Origin: Candidatus Campylobacter infans
Lineage (GTDB): Bacteria; Campylobacterota; Campylobacteria; Campylobacterales; Campylobacteraceae
Assembly: GCA_009827235.1 (NCBI GenBank)
Contig: SPMW01000007.1
Span: 1 to 55,915, forward strand
Length of the DNA: 55,915 bases
Direction: 5' to 3'
A model generated the notes under the pieces. The model saw only the letters and a list, made by a program, of their open reading frames with translations, searched no databases and had not been told where the DNA came from. Position numbers and translations under genes: made by a program. Positions 17,522 through 26,712 of this stretch are shown here, in pieces (position 1 is the stretch's first letter; every line of letters begins with the position of its first letter).

Positions 17522-17719
17522 GCAAATTTCTATGATTTACGCCCAAAAAACAGCTAAAATCTTGTTAAATTTTATCACAAACGCTAGCTTTTAAAATTTT
17601 ATGGCTTTTTTTATTGAAATTTTATTCAAAAAATTGCTTAAAATTAATAATTTTTATTGAAATTTTATTTAAAAATATTTTATATTAAATTCTAAAATTT
17701 TGAAATTTAAGGATTTGAA

Positions 17720-18047
17720 CGAGGCTATGGCTATAAGCCGAGTTTTGTTTATGTAGTCATTTATCTTGCTTTAATGTCGCCATTAAAGTCTAGCAAAGCG
17801 TATATTTTAGGGCTTTACCACCGCTTCTTGCTGCGAGCTGGGTTTGCATAGCCACGCCGCTTGTTCTGGCTTGCGTGCTGGTGAGCTCTTACCTCGCCGT
17901 TTCACCCTTGCCAAGCGCGATGCGCTGGCGGTTTGCTTTCTGTTGCACTTTCCCTAGGATCGCTCCTGACATCCATTAGATGTAGCCCTGCCCTAATGCA
18001 GCTCGGACTTTCCTCGCTTATTTAAGCGCGACTACTTGCCATAGCGG
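17720..18047 (-). ncRNA. rnpB: RNase P RNA
   Basis: This is the catalytic RNA that matures the 5' ends of tRNAs. On the minus strand I see the conserved blocks in the right order: GAGGAAAGTCCGAGC near the 5' end, AGGGAAAGTGCAACAGAAAGC-like sequence in the middle, GGGTGAAACGG, GGTAAGAGCTCACC, and ACAAAACTCGGCTTAT near the 3' end. The ends CTATGGC (5') and GCCATAG (3') pair as helix P1. The total of about 328 nt is normal. The block is much more GC-rich than its flanks and has no long reading frame. The exact ends are estimated from P1 and the promoter. Confidence 0.95.
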
Positions 18048-18051
18048 CGTG

Positions 18052-18057
18052 ATTATA
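18052..18057 (-). promoter_or_regulatory. -10 box of rnpB
   Basis: TATAAT on the minus strand (GCTATAATCACGCCG) is placed 5-7 bp before the inferred 5' end of RNase P RNA, consistent with a dedicated promoter between thiG and rnpB. Confidence 0.6.
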
Positions 18058-18112
18058 GCGTAAATTTTAAAATAGCTTAAATAATTTAGCCAAAGAGTAT
18101 TAAATTTTAAAA

Positions 18113-18871
18113 TTAAGCCAAAAATCCAGTTAATGGAGAGCTAGCTCGCGCATTTTGGCTAATATCTGCTATACCCGCTAAATACGCGCTTCTACCAGCT
18201 TTTATCGCCTCGCCAAAAGCGCGCGCCATCAATTTGACATCACAAGCTGTTGCTATTGCGGTATTTACCATCACAGCCGCACAACCCATCTCCATACAAA
18301 GTGCCGCCTCGCTTGGCCTGCCTATGCCAGCATCTACGATAACTGGCACCTTTATTTCATCTAATAAAATTTTTAACATATCTTTATTTAACAGCCCTTT
18401 ATTTGAGCCAATAGGCGCTGCTAGCGGCATTACAGCCACAGCCCCAGCAGCTTCTAGCGCGCGCCCAGCATACAGCTCAGGATACATATACGCAAGCACG
18501 CTAAATCCATCATCGCTTAGCATTTTTGTAGCTCGCACGCTTTCTTCATTATCTGGGAAAAGATACTTGCTATCTTTAATAAGTTCAAGCTTAATTAGCT
18601 CGCCATAGCCAAGCTCGCGCGCTAATCGCGCCAAGCGCAAAGCCTCATCAGCATTATTAGCTCCGCTAGTATTTGGCAAAAGAGTTATATTTTTGGGAAT
18701 AAAATCTGTAATATTATCGCTTTTTGTGCTTGCACGGCGCAATGCAAGGGTGATTATTTGCGCCCCACCACTTTCTATGCAAGCTTTTATTAAATTTGGA
18801 TCAAATTTGCCAGAACCCATTATAAAACGGCTAGTAAAATGCCTATTTGCTATGATTAAATCATCATTCAT
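18113..18871 (-). CDS. thiG: Thiazole synthase ThiG
   Basis: ThiG forms the thiazole phosphate part of thiamine from deoxyxylulose phosphate, dehydroglycine and ThiS thiocarboxylate. The 252-residue protein has the standard family blocks: SRFIMGSGKF (about 14), TLALRR, LLPNTSGA with the active-site region, PLAAPIGSNKGL (about 150) and VIVDAGIGRPSEAA (about 175). The start has AAAGGATTAGCG upstream. No thiS, thiF or thiH partner is next to it; its neighbours are rnpB and the divergent hrcA operon, so the rest of the thiamine pathway must lie elsewhere. Confidence 0.95.
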   Translation of the reverse strand: MNDDLIIANRHFTSRFIMGSGKFDPNLIKACIESGGAQIITLALRRASTKSDNITDFIPKNITLLPNTSGANNADEALRLARLARELGYGELIKLELIKDSKYLFPDNEESVRATKMLSDDGFSVLAYMYPELYAGRALEAAGAVAVMPLAAPIGSNKGLLNKDMLKILLDEIKVPVIVDAGIGRPSEAALCMEMGCAAVMVNTAIATACDVKLMARAFGEAIKAGRSAYLAGIADISQNARASSPLTGFLA

Positions 18872-19010
18872 CGCTAATCCTTTTTTAAAAGCGCAGATTT
18901 TAACAAGTCAAGGCTTAAAATTTTAAAATTTTCAAAACATATAATTTAATATTAAAATTTATCAAAATAAACAAAATTAAAAAAAATCTAAAAAAATTTT
19001 GGCAAAAATC

Positions 19011-19039
19011 TTGACAATAATTCACTCAATTTGTATAAT
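19011..19039 (+). promoter_or_regulatory. Sigma-70 promoter of hrcA-grpE-dnaK
   Basis: A perfect TTGACA (19011-19016) and a perfect TATAAT (19034-19039) lie 17 bp apart. This is the only consensus -35/-10 pair I noticed in the window; the others rely on T-runs. Transcription should start near 19046, inside the CIRCE element. Confidence 0.85.
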
Positions 19040-19043
19040 TCGG

Positions 19044-19070
19044 CTAGCACTTACAAGATAAGAGTGCTAA
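19044..19070 (+). promoter_or_regulatory. CIRCE operator (HrcA binding site)
   Basis: CTAGCACTT, nine bases, GAGTGCTAA: the right arm is a perfect match to the CIRCE consensus and the left arm matches 7 of 9. It overlaps the predicted transcription start, so HrcA bound here would block the operon, including its own gene. Confidence 0.9.
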
Positions 19071-19087
19071 AAATAAGGCAAAATAAA

Positions 19088-19882
19088 GTGAAAATTGATA
19101 AAAGAGAATTAATTTTAGAAAATATAATTCGCGCTTATTTAAAACAAAATGAGCCAGTTGGTTCATCTGTGCTTTGCGAGCATATAATAGAGCAAGGCAA
19201 CGCAAATATCCCAGCAAGCACGATTAGAGTGTATTTTAAAAAGCTAAGCGATGAGGGCGCAATAACCAAGCTCCACATAAGCGGCGGGCGAATTCCTACT
19301 GTGCTTACGATGAGTTATTATTGGCAAGAACACTTAAAATTTAATGAAAAAATCAAGGTTACAAATGAAGAATTATTAAGTTTTTTGGTGTATGAATTAG
19401 GGATTTATTGTATGATTTTTGCCAAAAAAAATCCAAAATTTAGCGCCATAAAACGAATTAGTGATAAATTTTTGTTTTTAGAGTTTGAAGACGAGGCATT
19501 AAATATAAAATTTAACGCAAAAGTTGAAAAATTTCTACAAAATTTACTTGGTATTAGCTTAGACGAGCTAGAACTTGCAAGCATTCAAGTAGGTTTAAGC
19601 GAGCTAAGAGTAAAGATTAAAGAGCTAAAAAGAAGTAATATTTTTTACCAAGAAAATGAAAAAGTAATTTTTGAAATTTTTAAAGATGAACGCATAAAAA
19701 ATGCGCTAGAACCTAGTTTTGAGCGTTCTTTTACAAATAATTTAGCTTTTTGGATAGAAAGTGCGCACATGGGTTTAAAAACCCCAATACTTTATAAGGG
19801 CGAAAATGCGGTTATGATATGCGTTGGTAGCGTTTATAATGATTATGAAAAATTCTTAAATACCTTAAAGGAGGCATCGTGA
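19088..19882 (+). CDS. hrcA: Heat-inducible repressor HrcA
   Basis: HrcA represses class I heat-shock genes by binding CIRCE. From the GTG at 19088 it has 264 residues, a little short for the family. The N-terminal winged helix is clear (KRELILENIIRAYL, then PASTIRVYFKKLSDEGAI and the GGRIPT wing). The C-terminal part is divergent but ends with an AVMICVGSVY strand like that of HrcA. The frame is open upstream to 19031, but that stretch is the promoter and CIRCE; AAGG lies about 9 bp before the GTG. The hrcA stop overlaps the grpE start by four bases. Confidence 0.88.
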   Translation: MKIDKRELILENIIRAYLKQNEPVGSSVLCEHIIEQGNANIPASTIRVYFKKLSDEGAITKLHISGGRIPTVLTMSYYWQEHLKFNEKIKVTNEELLSFLVYELGIYCMIFAKKNPKFSAIKRISDKFLFLEFEDEALNIKFNAKVEKFLQNLLGISLDELELASIQVGLSELRVKIKELKRSNIFYQENEKVIFEIFKDERIKNALEPSFERSFTNNLAFWIESAHMGLKTPILYKGENAVMICVGSVYNDYEKFLNTLKEAS

Positions 19883-20472
19883 AAGATAATACAGATCAAA
19901 CAAATAGTGTTAAAGATTTCTCAGCAGATGATGAAATCTTGACCCAAACAAACGAGCAAGAACAAAACAATCAAAACGCAAATGATGATGAATTAGTAAA
20001 TTTTGACGAGCTAAAAACTGCTACGCAAAATAATGACGATAACGCTCAAATAAGCGAGTTAAAAACTAAACTAGTTCAAGCGCAAGCAGATTTTGAAAAT
20101 ATCAAAAAACGCCTTGAAAAAGACAAAATCACTGCTGTAAATTTTGCAAATGAGAGTTTTGCTAGGGATTTATTACCTGTGCTTGATACGCTTGAAATGG
20201 CGATAAATGCTGCAGGTGATGATGAAGCAAGTGCTAAGATTAAAGAAGGCATTAGTTTAACGATTGATAGCTTTAAGCAAGTGCTAAATAAGCACGGCGT
20301 GCGTATGATACAAACAAATGAAGGCGGAGAGTTTAACCCACAAATCCATAACGCAATGAGTTATATTCAAAGCCAAACAATCGCAAGCGGACGCATCGCA
20401 CAAATCTATCAGCACGGATATATGTATAATGATAGAATTTTACGCCCAGCAATGGTGCTAATTTCTAAATAA
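19879..20472 (+). CDS. grpE: Nucleotide exchange factor GrpE
   Basis: GrpE releases ADP from DnaK. The 197-residue protein has an acidic, Asn/Gln-rich N-terminal tail (about 1-60), the long dimerisation helix with [15 protein letters not shown], and the C-terminal beta domain containing [11 protein letters not shown] and the ending [12 protein letters not shown]. It starts at GTG overlapping the hrcA stop (GTGA), with a strong AAGGAGG ribosome binding site. It lies 34 bp before dnaK. Confidence 0.96.
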   Translation: MKDNTDQTNSVKDFSADDEILTQTNEQEQNNQNANDDELVNFDELKTATQNNDDNAQISELKTKLVQAQADFENIKKRLEKDKITAVNFANESFARDLLPVLDTLEMAINAAGDDEASAKIKEGISLTIDSFKQVLNKHGVRMIQTNEGGEFNPQIHNAMSYIQSQTIASGRIAQIYQHGYMYNDRILRPAMVLISK

Positions 20473-20506
20473 AATTAAAATTTTAAATCAAATTAAGGAG
20501 TCTAAA

Positions 20507-22378
20507 ATGGCAAAAGTAATAGGTATAGATTTAGGTACTACAAACTCTTGTGTGAGCGTTTATGAACGCGGCGAGAGCAAGGTTATACCAAATAAAGAAG
20601 GTAAAAACACTACCCCAAGCGTGGTGGCTTTTACTGATAAGGGTGAAATTTTAGTAGGCGATACAGCCAAACGCCAAGCAGTAACCAACCCGCAAAAAAC
20701 GATTTTTTCAATTAAACGCATCATGGGTTTAATGATGAATGAAAAAAACGCAAGCGAGGCTAAAGCACGCTTACCATATCACATAATAGAAAGAAATGGT
20801 GCTTGCGCGGTAGAAATCGCTGGCAAAACCTACACTCCACAAGAAATTTCAGCCAAGGTATTGATTAAATTAAAAGAAGATGCTGAGGCGTATTTGGGCG
20901 AAAAGGTAGTAGATGCGGTAATTACCGTGCCAGCGTATTTTAACGATAGCCAAAGAAAGGCTACAAAAGAAGCAGGCACCATTGCTGGCTTAAATGTTTT
21001 ACGCATTATAAATGAACCAACAGCAGCCGCGCTTGCTTATGGCTTAGATAAAAAAGAAGCTGAAAAAATCGTGGTTTATGATTTAGGTGGTGGTACTTTT
21101 GATGTAACTGTGCTTGAAACTGGCGATAATGTAGTAGAAGTGCTTGCAACTGGTGGTAATGCCTTTTTAGGCGGTGATGATTTTGATAACCGCTTGATTG
21201 ACTTTTTAGTTAGTGAGTTTAAAAGCGAAAGTGGCATTGATTTAAAAAACGATGTAATGGCGCTCCAAAGACTAAAAGAAGCTGCTGAAAATGCAAAAAA
21301 GGAATTAAGCAGTGCTATGGAAACAACCATAAATCTGCCTTTTATCACAGCAGATTCTACTGGCCCAAAACACCTTACCAAAACAATCAGCAGAGCAAAA
21401 TTTGAAGGCTTGATAGAAGATTTAGTAAATGAAACCATCACTAAAATAAATGAAGTAGTAAAAGACGCAAATATTTCAAAAAGCGAAATAAAAGAAGTTG
21501 TGATGGTTGGTGGTTCAACTCGCGTGCCATTAGTTCAAGATGAAGTAAAAAAAGCCTTTGGCAAAGAATTAAATAAAAGCGTAAATCCTGATGAGGTGGT
21601 TTCAATTGGTGCTGCAATTCAAGGGGCTGTAATAAAAGGTGATGTAAAAGATGTGCTTTTGCTTGATGTTACGCCACTTAGCCTTGGTATAGAAACGCTT
21701 GGTGGGGTAATGAGCAAGTTGATTGAAAAAGGCACAACAATCCCAACTAAAAAATCACAAACTTTCTCAACCGCCGAGGATAATCAAAGTGCTGTAACAA
21801 TAAATGTGCTTCAAGGCGAGAGAGAATTTGCAAGAGATAATAAAAGTTTAGGAAATTTTAATCTTGAAGGCATTATGCCAGCACCGCGCGGTGTGCCACA
21901 AATTGAGGTTACTTTTGATATCGATGCAAATGGAATTTTAACCGTTTCAGCAAAAGATAAAGCAAGCGGCAAGGCTCAAAATATCACAATTAGCGGTTCA
22001 AGCGGACTAAGCGAAGATGAAATAAATAAAATGGTAAATGACGCCCAAGCCCACAAAGAAGAAGACCAAAAACGCAAAGAAGCCGTAGAAGCAAGAAATA
22101 ACGCCGATAGTCTAGCTCATCAAACTCAAAAATCCCTAAATGAATTAGGCGAAAAAATAGCCACAGAAGATAGAACCAAAATAGAAAGTGCTTTAAATGA
22201 TTTAAAAGAGGTGCTAAAAGATGAAAGCGCATCAAAAGAGCAAATCGAAACTAAGGTTAAAGCGCTAAATGAAGCAAGCCACAAATTAGCTGAGGCTATG
22301 TATAAAAATGAAAACAAAAACGAAAAAGACGAGAACAAGAAAAAAGACGATGATGTAATAGACGCTGAGGTTGAATAA
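20507..22378 (+). CDS. dnaK: Chaperone DnaK (Hsp70)
   Basis: This full-length Hsp70 of 623 residues folds and protects proteins with DnaJ and GrpE. The nucleotide-binding domain opens with [12 protein letters not shown] and contains [11 protein letters not shown] (about 168) and DLGGGTFDV (about 192). The linker [19 protein letters not shown] is near residue 383, followed by the substrate-binding domain ([13 protein letters not shown]) and a helical lid. The tail ends [10 protein letters not shown], close to the usual bacterial EEVK-type ending. A GGAG ribosome binding site precedes ATG. No dnaJ follows. Confidence 0.98.
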   Translation: MAKVIGIDLGTTNSCVSVYERGESKVIPNKEGKNTTPSVVAFTDKGEILVGDTAKRQAVTNPQKTIFSIKRIMGLMMNEKNASEAKARLPYHIIERNGACAVEIAGKTYTPQEISAKVLIKLKEDAEAYLGEKVVDAVITVPAYFNDSQRKATKEAGTIAGLNVLRIINEPTAAALAYGLDKKEAEKIVVYDLGGGTFDVTVLETGDNVVEVLATGGNAFLGGDDFDNRLIDFLVSEFKSESGIDLKNDVMALQRLKEAAENAKKELSSAMETTINLPFITADSTGPKHLTKTISRAKFEGLIEDLVNETITKINEVVKDANISKSEIKEVVMVGGSTRVPLVQDEVKKAFGKELNKSVNPDEVVSIGAAIQGAVIKGDVKDVLLLDVTPLSLGIETLGGVMSKLIEKGTTIPTKKSQTFSTAEDNQSAVTINVLQGEREFARDNKSLGNFNLEGIMPAPRGVPQIEVTFDIDANGILTVSAKDKASGKAQNITISGSSGLSEDEINKMVNDAQAHKEEDQKRKEAVEARNNADSLAHQTQKSLNELGEKIATEDRTKIESALNDLKEVLKDESASKEQIETKVKALNEASHKLAEAMYKNENKNEKDENKKKDDDVIDAEVE

Positions 22379-22395
22379 AAGCAAATTTTAATTAT

Positions 22396-22430
22396 GGCGC
22401 GCAAGTCGCGCCTATTTCTTTTTATTTTAA
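22396..22430 (+). terminator. Rho-independent terminator after dnaK
   Basis: GGCGCG (22396-22401), loop CAAGT, CGCGCC (22407-22412), then TATTTCTTTTTATTTT. The stem is pure GC in very AT-rich surroundings. The rest of the gap to 22588 is AT-rich with no gene. Confidence 0.8.
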
Positions 22431-22588
22431 AACCAAAAAGCCAAAATATTTCAAACCTGCTGATAAATTAGCCTTACAAATTTTAAAATTTTAATTTTTT
22501 ACACATAATTTATACAAAATAAATCTTAAAATTCTAAATCATATTAAGATATTTTCGCTATCATTGCGCCTTTTATTAAAGGATTAAA

Positions 22589-23248
22589 GTGGATTTTGCT
22601 TTTATGCGTGAGAGCTTGCCTGAGTTTATCCAGGCCTTTTGGCTTACGCTTTATATAGGATTTTTTGGCATTTTATTTTCTTGTGTGTTGGGTTTGATTT
22701 GTGCGCTGATTGAAATCCGCAAAACGCCCATTTTATCGCAACTATCTAGCATTTATATAGAACTTAGTCGCAACACACCTCTTTTAATTCAGCTTTTCTT
22801 TTTATATTTTGCGTTGCCAAAAATCGGCATTAGGTTAAGTAGTGAAGTTTGTGCGGTGATTGGGCTTGCGTTTTTAGGCGGTAGTTATATGGCTGAGACG
22901 CTTAGAGCTGGCTTTTTGAGTGTGGAAAAAATCCAAAAAGAAAGCGCGCTAAGCCTTGGTATGAGCAAAATGCAAATGATGGCTTATGTCGTTTTGCCAC
23001 AAGCATTAAGCCTTAGTATGCCATCGCTTACAGCAAATGTGATATTTTTATTTAAAGAAACCTCTGTTTTTAGTGCTGTGGCCTTGGCGGATTTAATGTT
23101 TGTAGCAAAGGATTTAATAGGATTATATTATAAAACGACAGAAAGTTTGATTTTGCTTGTGTTGATGTATTTGGCTTTACTTTTGCCTATTTCATTACTT
23201 GGGCTATATTTAGAAAAAAGGCTACGATATGCAGGATTTGGGGCTTAG
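22589..23248 (+). CDS. Polar amino acid ABC transporter permease (first of pair)
   Basis: This inner membrane permease of the HisM/GlnP type has 219 residues and about five helices. It has the family's LTLYIGFFGILFSCVLG start, the ELSRNTPLLIQLFF block, and the EAA-type loop (ESALSLGMSKMQMMAYVVLPQAL, about 120-142) that contacts the ATPase. It starts at GTG behind AAAGGA and overlaps the second permease gene by 20 bases. It forms a heterodimer with the next gene product. Substrate is inferred from the binding protein at the end of the operon. Confidence 0.88.
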   Translation: MDFAFMRESLPEFIQAFWLTLYIGFFGILFSCVLGLICALIEIRKTPILSQLSSIYIELSRNTPLLIQLFFLYFALPKIGIRLSSEVCAVIGLAFLGGSYMAETLRAGFLSVEKIQKESALSLGMSKMQMMAYVVLPQALSLSMPSLTANVIFLFKETSVFSAVALADLMFVAKDLIGLYYKTTESLILLVLMYLALLLPISLLGLYLEKRLRYAGFGA

Positions 23249-23903
23249 CGTTTTATTTAAAGGTAGCAATTTTGCAAGGTTGCTTGATGGGCTTTATATT
23301 ACGCTTGAAATTAGCCTTTTGAGTGCTTTGTTTTCTATAATTTTTGGTTTATTTTTTGGGCTTTTTATGCGAATAAATAATCCATTTACAAAATTTATAT
23401 CACGGCTTTATTTGGATTTTGTGCGCATTATGCCACAGCTTGTTTTGCTTTTTATAATGTATTTTGGTTTGGCGCATGCTTTTGGGGCTGATCTTAGTGC
23501 TTTTACTTCGGCGGTGATAGTTTTTAGTTTTTGGGGCGCGGCTGAAATGGGAGATTTGGTGCGTGGCGCGCTTGCAAGTATCGCAAAACATCAATACGAA
23601 AGTGCTTTCGCCCTTGGATTAAATAAGGCTCAAACTTACGCTTATATCGTTATCCCACAGACTTTGCGCAGACTTTTACCACTTACCATAAACCTAATAA
23701 CTCGCATCATCAAAACCACCTCACTTGTGGCTTTGATTGGTATAGTTGAAATGCTAAAAATCGGCGAACAAATAATAGATGCAAATAGAATGAGCCATCC
23801 AAATGCGGCTTTATGGGTGTATGGAGTGATTTTTATGCTTTATTTTGTGCCTTGTTATATAATTTCTCTTGGTTCGCGTTATTTAGAAAATAGGTGGAGA
23901 TGA
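23229..23903 (+). CDS. Polar amino acid ABC transporter permease (second of pair)
   Basis: This 224-residue permease is of the same family as its upstream neighbour, with LDGLYITLEISLLSALFS, the DFVRIMPQLVLLF block and the EAA loop YESAFALGLNKAQTYAYIVI (about 118-137). Its start lies inside the previous gene and its stop overlaps the ATPase start (TGATG). The pair together form the transmembrane pore. Confidence 0.88.
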   Translation: MQDLGLSVLFKGSNFARLLDGLYITLEISLLSALFSIIFGLFFGLFMRINNPFTKFISRLYLDFVRIMPQLVLLFIMYFGLAHAFGADLSAFTSAVIVFSFWGAAEMGDLVRGALASIAKHQYESAFALGLNKAQTYAYIVIPQTLRRLLPLTINLITRIIKTTSLVALIGIVEMLKIGEQIIDANRMSHPNAALWVYGVIFMLYFVPCYIISLGSRYLENRWR

Positions 23904-24640
23904 TGTTAAAAATTGAAAATCTTACAAAAAGCTATGGCGATTTAGAAGTGCTAAAAGGCATAAACTTAGAAGTTGCTAAGGGCGAGGTGATGGTGATTTT
24001 AGGATCAAGTGGTTGTGGTAAAAGCACTTTGCTAAGATGCATAAATGCGCTTGAAATTCCAAATAGCGGTCAAGTTAGCCTAAATGGTGAGCTTATAACG
24101 CCAGCAAATTTAATATCAATGCGCCAAAAAATCGGTATGGTTTTTCAAAGTTATGAGCTTTTTTCACATCTTAATGTGCTTGAAAATATCACCCTTGCGC
24201 CATTAAAGGTGCAAAAACGCCCAAAAGATGAAGTAAAAGCGCAAGCCCTTGCCCTTTTAGAGCGCGTTGGCTTAAAAGATAAACAAAACGCTTATGCCAG
24301 ACAGCTTAGTGGTGGTCAAAAGCAACGCGTAGCCATAGTTCGCGCCCTTGCGATGCGCCCTGAGGTAATGCTTTTTGATGAAGTTACAGCAGCTCTTGAT
24401 CCGCAAATGGTGCGCGAGGTGCTTGAGGTGATTTTAGAGCTAGCAAATAGCGGGCTAACTATGCTAATAGTAACGCATGAGCTAAATTTTGCAAGGGCTG
24501 TGGCTGATAAAATCGTGTTTTTAGATAATGGCGTGGTGGCTGAATGCGCAAGCGCAAAAGAGTTTTTTACTAAACCAAAAACTAAAAAAGCACAAGAATT
24601 TTTAGCATCATTTGAGTTTAATCCTGTTAAAAATATATAA
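23903..24640 (+). CDS. Polar amino acid ABC transporter ATP-binding protein (GlnQ/PebC-like)
   Basis: A 245-residue ATPase with all ABC motifs: Walker A GSSGCGKST (about residue 36), Q-loop VFQSYELF, signature LSGGQKQRVAI (about 135), Walker B VMLFDEVTAALDP and the switch His in VTHEL. I chose the ATG at 23903, which overlaps the permease stop as TGATG behind AGGTGGAG; an in-frame GTG at 23894 lies within that ribosome binding site. Confidence 0.9.
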   Translation: MLKIENLTKSYGDLEVLKGINLEVAKGEVMVILGSSGCGKSTLLRCINALEIPNSGQVSLNGELITPANLISMRQKIGMVFQSYELFSHLNVLENITLAPLKVQKRPKDEVKAQALALLERVGLKDKQNAYARQLSGGQKQRVAIVRALAMRPEVMLFDEVTAALDPQMVREVLEVILELANSGLTMLIVTHELNFARAVADKIVFLDNGVVAECASAKEFFTKPKTKKAQEFLASFEFNPVKNI

Positions 24641-24725
24641 TTTTACCTGTATTTTGAAAAAATGAAATAATAATAAATTTTATAAAATAAAGTTTTTTAC
24701 TAGATAAAATTTAAAAAAAAAATGC

Positions 24726-24731
24726 TATAAT
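24726..24731 (+). promoter_or_regulatory. -10 box for the CjaA-like binding protein gene
   Basis: TATAAT lies about 32 bp before the start codon in the 122-bp gap after the ATPase gene. A separate promoter would let the binding protein be made in excess over the membrane complex. Confidence 0.55.
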
Positions 24732-24762
24732 ATGGCTTTGAAATTTTAACCAAGGAGAAAAA

Positions 24763-25560
24763 ATGAAAATTTTCAAAATATTTATGGTTGCGCTTTTGGC
24801 TTGTGCGTTTTTACAAGCTAGAAGTGTTGATGAAATAAAGCAAAGCGGGCTGATCAAAATCGGCGTTTTTAGCGACAAGGCACCCTTTGGCTATGTCGAT
24901 GAAAACGGCCAATACCAAGGCTATGATGTGTATTTTGCTAGGCGCATTGCTAAGGATTTGGGCGTAAGGGTGGAATTTACAGCACTTGATCCAGCTAGTC
25001 GTGTAGAATATGCTAAATCTGGCAAGGTTGATATTGTCCTAGCAAATTTTACCGTTACAAAAGAGCGCGCACAGCAAGTGGATTTTGCCTTGCCTTATAT
25101 GAAGGTTGCTCTTGGGGTTGTAAGCCCGCAAAATGCGCTAATTAAAAGCTTAGATGATTTAAAAGGCAAAACCTTAATAATCACAAAAGGCACGACAGCT
25201 GAAACATTTTTTAGCAAACATAAACAAATCAAGCTTTTAAAATTTGATCAATACGCGCAAGCCTATAATGCCCTACTTGATGGGCGCGGCGATGCATTTA
25301 GCACCGATAATACCGAGGTTTTAGCCTGGTCTAAGGCAAATAAGGGTTTTGAGGTTGGCATAGCAAGTCTTGGCGAAATTGACACCATCGCGCCAGCTGT
25401 AAAAAAGGGCAATAAAAGCTTGCTAGAATGGCTAAACAATGAAATAATCGAACTTGGCAAAGAGCAGTTTTTTCATAAAAACTATGATGAAACCTTGCGC
25501 TCTATTTATGGGCAAAGCTCAAATGCTGATGATTTAGTAGTAGAAGGCGGTAAAATTTAA
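24763..25560 (+). CDS. Amino acid ABC transporter substrate-binding protein, CjaA-like
   Basis: A family-3 solute-binding protein of 265 residues. Its blocks IKIGVFSDKAPFGYVDENG, LANFTVTKERAQQVDF, APAVKKGNKSLLEWL, QFFHKNYDETL and the C-terminal VVEGGKI match my recollection of C. jejuni CjaA, a cysteine-binding antigen, so cysteine or a similar polar amino acid is the likely ligand. The N-terminal signal ends in AFLQA-RS, which fits ordinary signal peptidase; a LLAC at 12-15 is a poor lipobox with a very short leader. Unlike my memory of C. jejuni, the permease and ATPase genes are directly upstream. The ribosome binding site AAGGAG is strong. Confidence 0.85.
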   Translation: MKIFKIFMVALLACAFLQARSVDEIKQSGLIKIGVFSDKAPFGYVDENGQYQGYDVYFARRIAKDLGVRVEFTALDPASRVEYAKSGKVDIVLANFTVTKERAQQVDFALPYMKVALGVVSPQNALIKSLDDLKGKTLIITKGTTAETFFSKHKQIKLLKFDQYAQAYNALLDGRGDAFSTDNTEVLAWSKANKGFEVGIASLGEIDTIAPAVKKGNKSLLEWLNNEIIELGKEQFFHKNYDETLRSIYGQSSNADDLVVEGGKI

Positions 25561-25605
25561 CTTTTAAATTTTAATGATAAATGCGCTAATATATTTAAGC
25601 AAATT

Positions 25606-26688
25606 TTAATTTTTTAATTTATGGCCAAATTTTTGCATATTTTGCTTATAGATTTGGCTTAAAATTTCAGCCACTGCGCCAAAAAGCTGAGCTGGGATTT
25701 GCTGGTTTATATCACACAGCTTATAAAGTTCTCTTGCAAGTGGCGGATTTTCTATTATATCAATTCCATTTTCTATGGCGATTTTACGGATTTGAAGTGC
25801 TAAAAAATCCACGCCTTTTGCTAGCACTATTGGCGCATCTTCTTTTTCTTTATCATAGCGCAAGGCTACGGCGTAATGGGTTGGGTTAGTAATGATTACA
25901 TCGGCATTTGGGATATTTTGCATCATACGCTTTTTTGCCGCTTGCATTTGTAGTGATCGAATGCGGCCTTTTACTTGCGGATCCCCTTCCATTTGCTTAA
26001 ACTCATCTTTTATTTCTTGCTTGCTCATTCTTAAATCTTTAAAATAATTAAAACGCGTGATAAAAATATCAGCAATGGCTATAATCATAAAAAGCAGTAA
26101 CATCACAGCAGCTAAAATTAGTAATTTTTCTTTAAGCCAAGCAAGCTGGTCAATCATCGTAAAAAATATAGTCGATGGCAATTCCTTAACAAAAGTAAGA
26201 AAAAAATAAAAAGCCACGCCAAAAACCGCACCTACTTTTAAAACAATTTTCAAACTCTCAACTAATTTTTTTATTGAAAAAAGTCGCCCAAAGCCACTAA
26301 TTGGGTTTATTTTATTAAAATTTGGCGTTAGTGGCTCTGTGGTAAAAATAAAGCCAAATTGCATGACATTGCCTATAATGCCAGCAAGCATTATAAGTCC
26401 AGCCAGCGGCAACACAGCAAGCACCATTTGAAAAAGTATCATCATAGCGATATTTGTTACATTTTTAATGCTTAATTCTTGCCCGATTAATTCCATACAA
26501 TAATAATAAGTTTTTAAAAATCTCTCGCCAAAATACGGCAAAAGCAACCATAAAGCCAATAAACCAACCAAAAGCGTTACAAAACCAGAAGCATCTTGGC
26601 TTTTTGGGACATTGCCTTTATTTCTGGCATCTTCGATTTTTTTACTCGTGGGCTCTTCGGTTTTTTCTTGATCATCGCCTGCTGGCAT
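25606..26688 (-). CDS. flhB: Flagellar export protein FlhB
   Basis: FlhB controls the substrate switch of the flagellar type III export gate. The 360-residue protein has the N-terminal KTEEPTSKKIEDARNKG, four transmembrane helices (about 33-55, 80-105, 140-165, 180-210) and the autocleavage motif NPTH (about residue 265), followed by YAVALRYD. The C-terminal domain is full length. It starts at ATG behind AAAGGTAAGCT. It is 24 bp after a small gene and converges with the CjaA-like gene. Confidence 0.96.
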   Translation of the reverse strand: MPAGDDQEKTEEPTSKKIEDARNKGNVPKSQDASGFVTLLVGLLALWLLLPYFGERFLKTYYYCMELIGQELSIKNVTNIAMMILFQMVLAVLPLAGLIMLAGIIGNVMQFGFIFTTEPLTPNFNKINPISGFGRLFSIKKLVESLKIVLKVGAVFGVAFYFFLTFVKELPSTIFFTMIDQLAWLKEKLLILAAVMLLLFMIIAIADIFITRFNYFKDLRMSKQEIKDEFKQMEGDPQVKGRIRSLQMQAAKKRMMQNIPNADVIITNPTHYAVALRYDKEKEDAPIVLAKGVDFLALQIRKIAIENGIDIIENPPLARELYKLCDINQQIPAQLFGAVAEILSQIYKQNMQKFGHKLKN

Positions 26689-26712
26689 AGCTTACCTTTA
26701 TAAAATTTTAAT

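Noticed and set aside
19031..19087. Longer N-terminus for HrcA
   Set aside because: This stretch contains the -10 box and CIRCE, so it is upstream of or at the transcription start.
22396..22588. Possible tRNA or small RNA after dnaK
   Set aside because: Only a terminator hairpin and AT-rich filler are visible; there is no cloverleaf or T-loop sequence.
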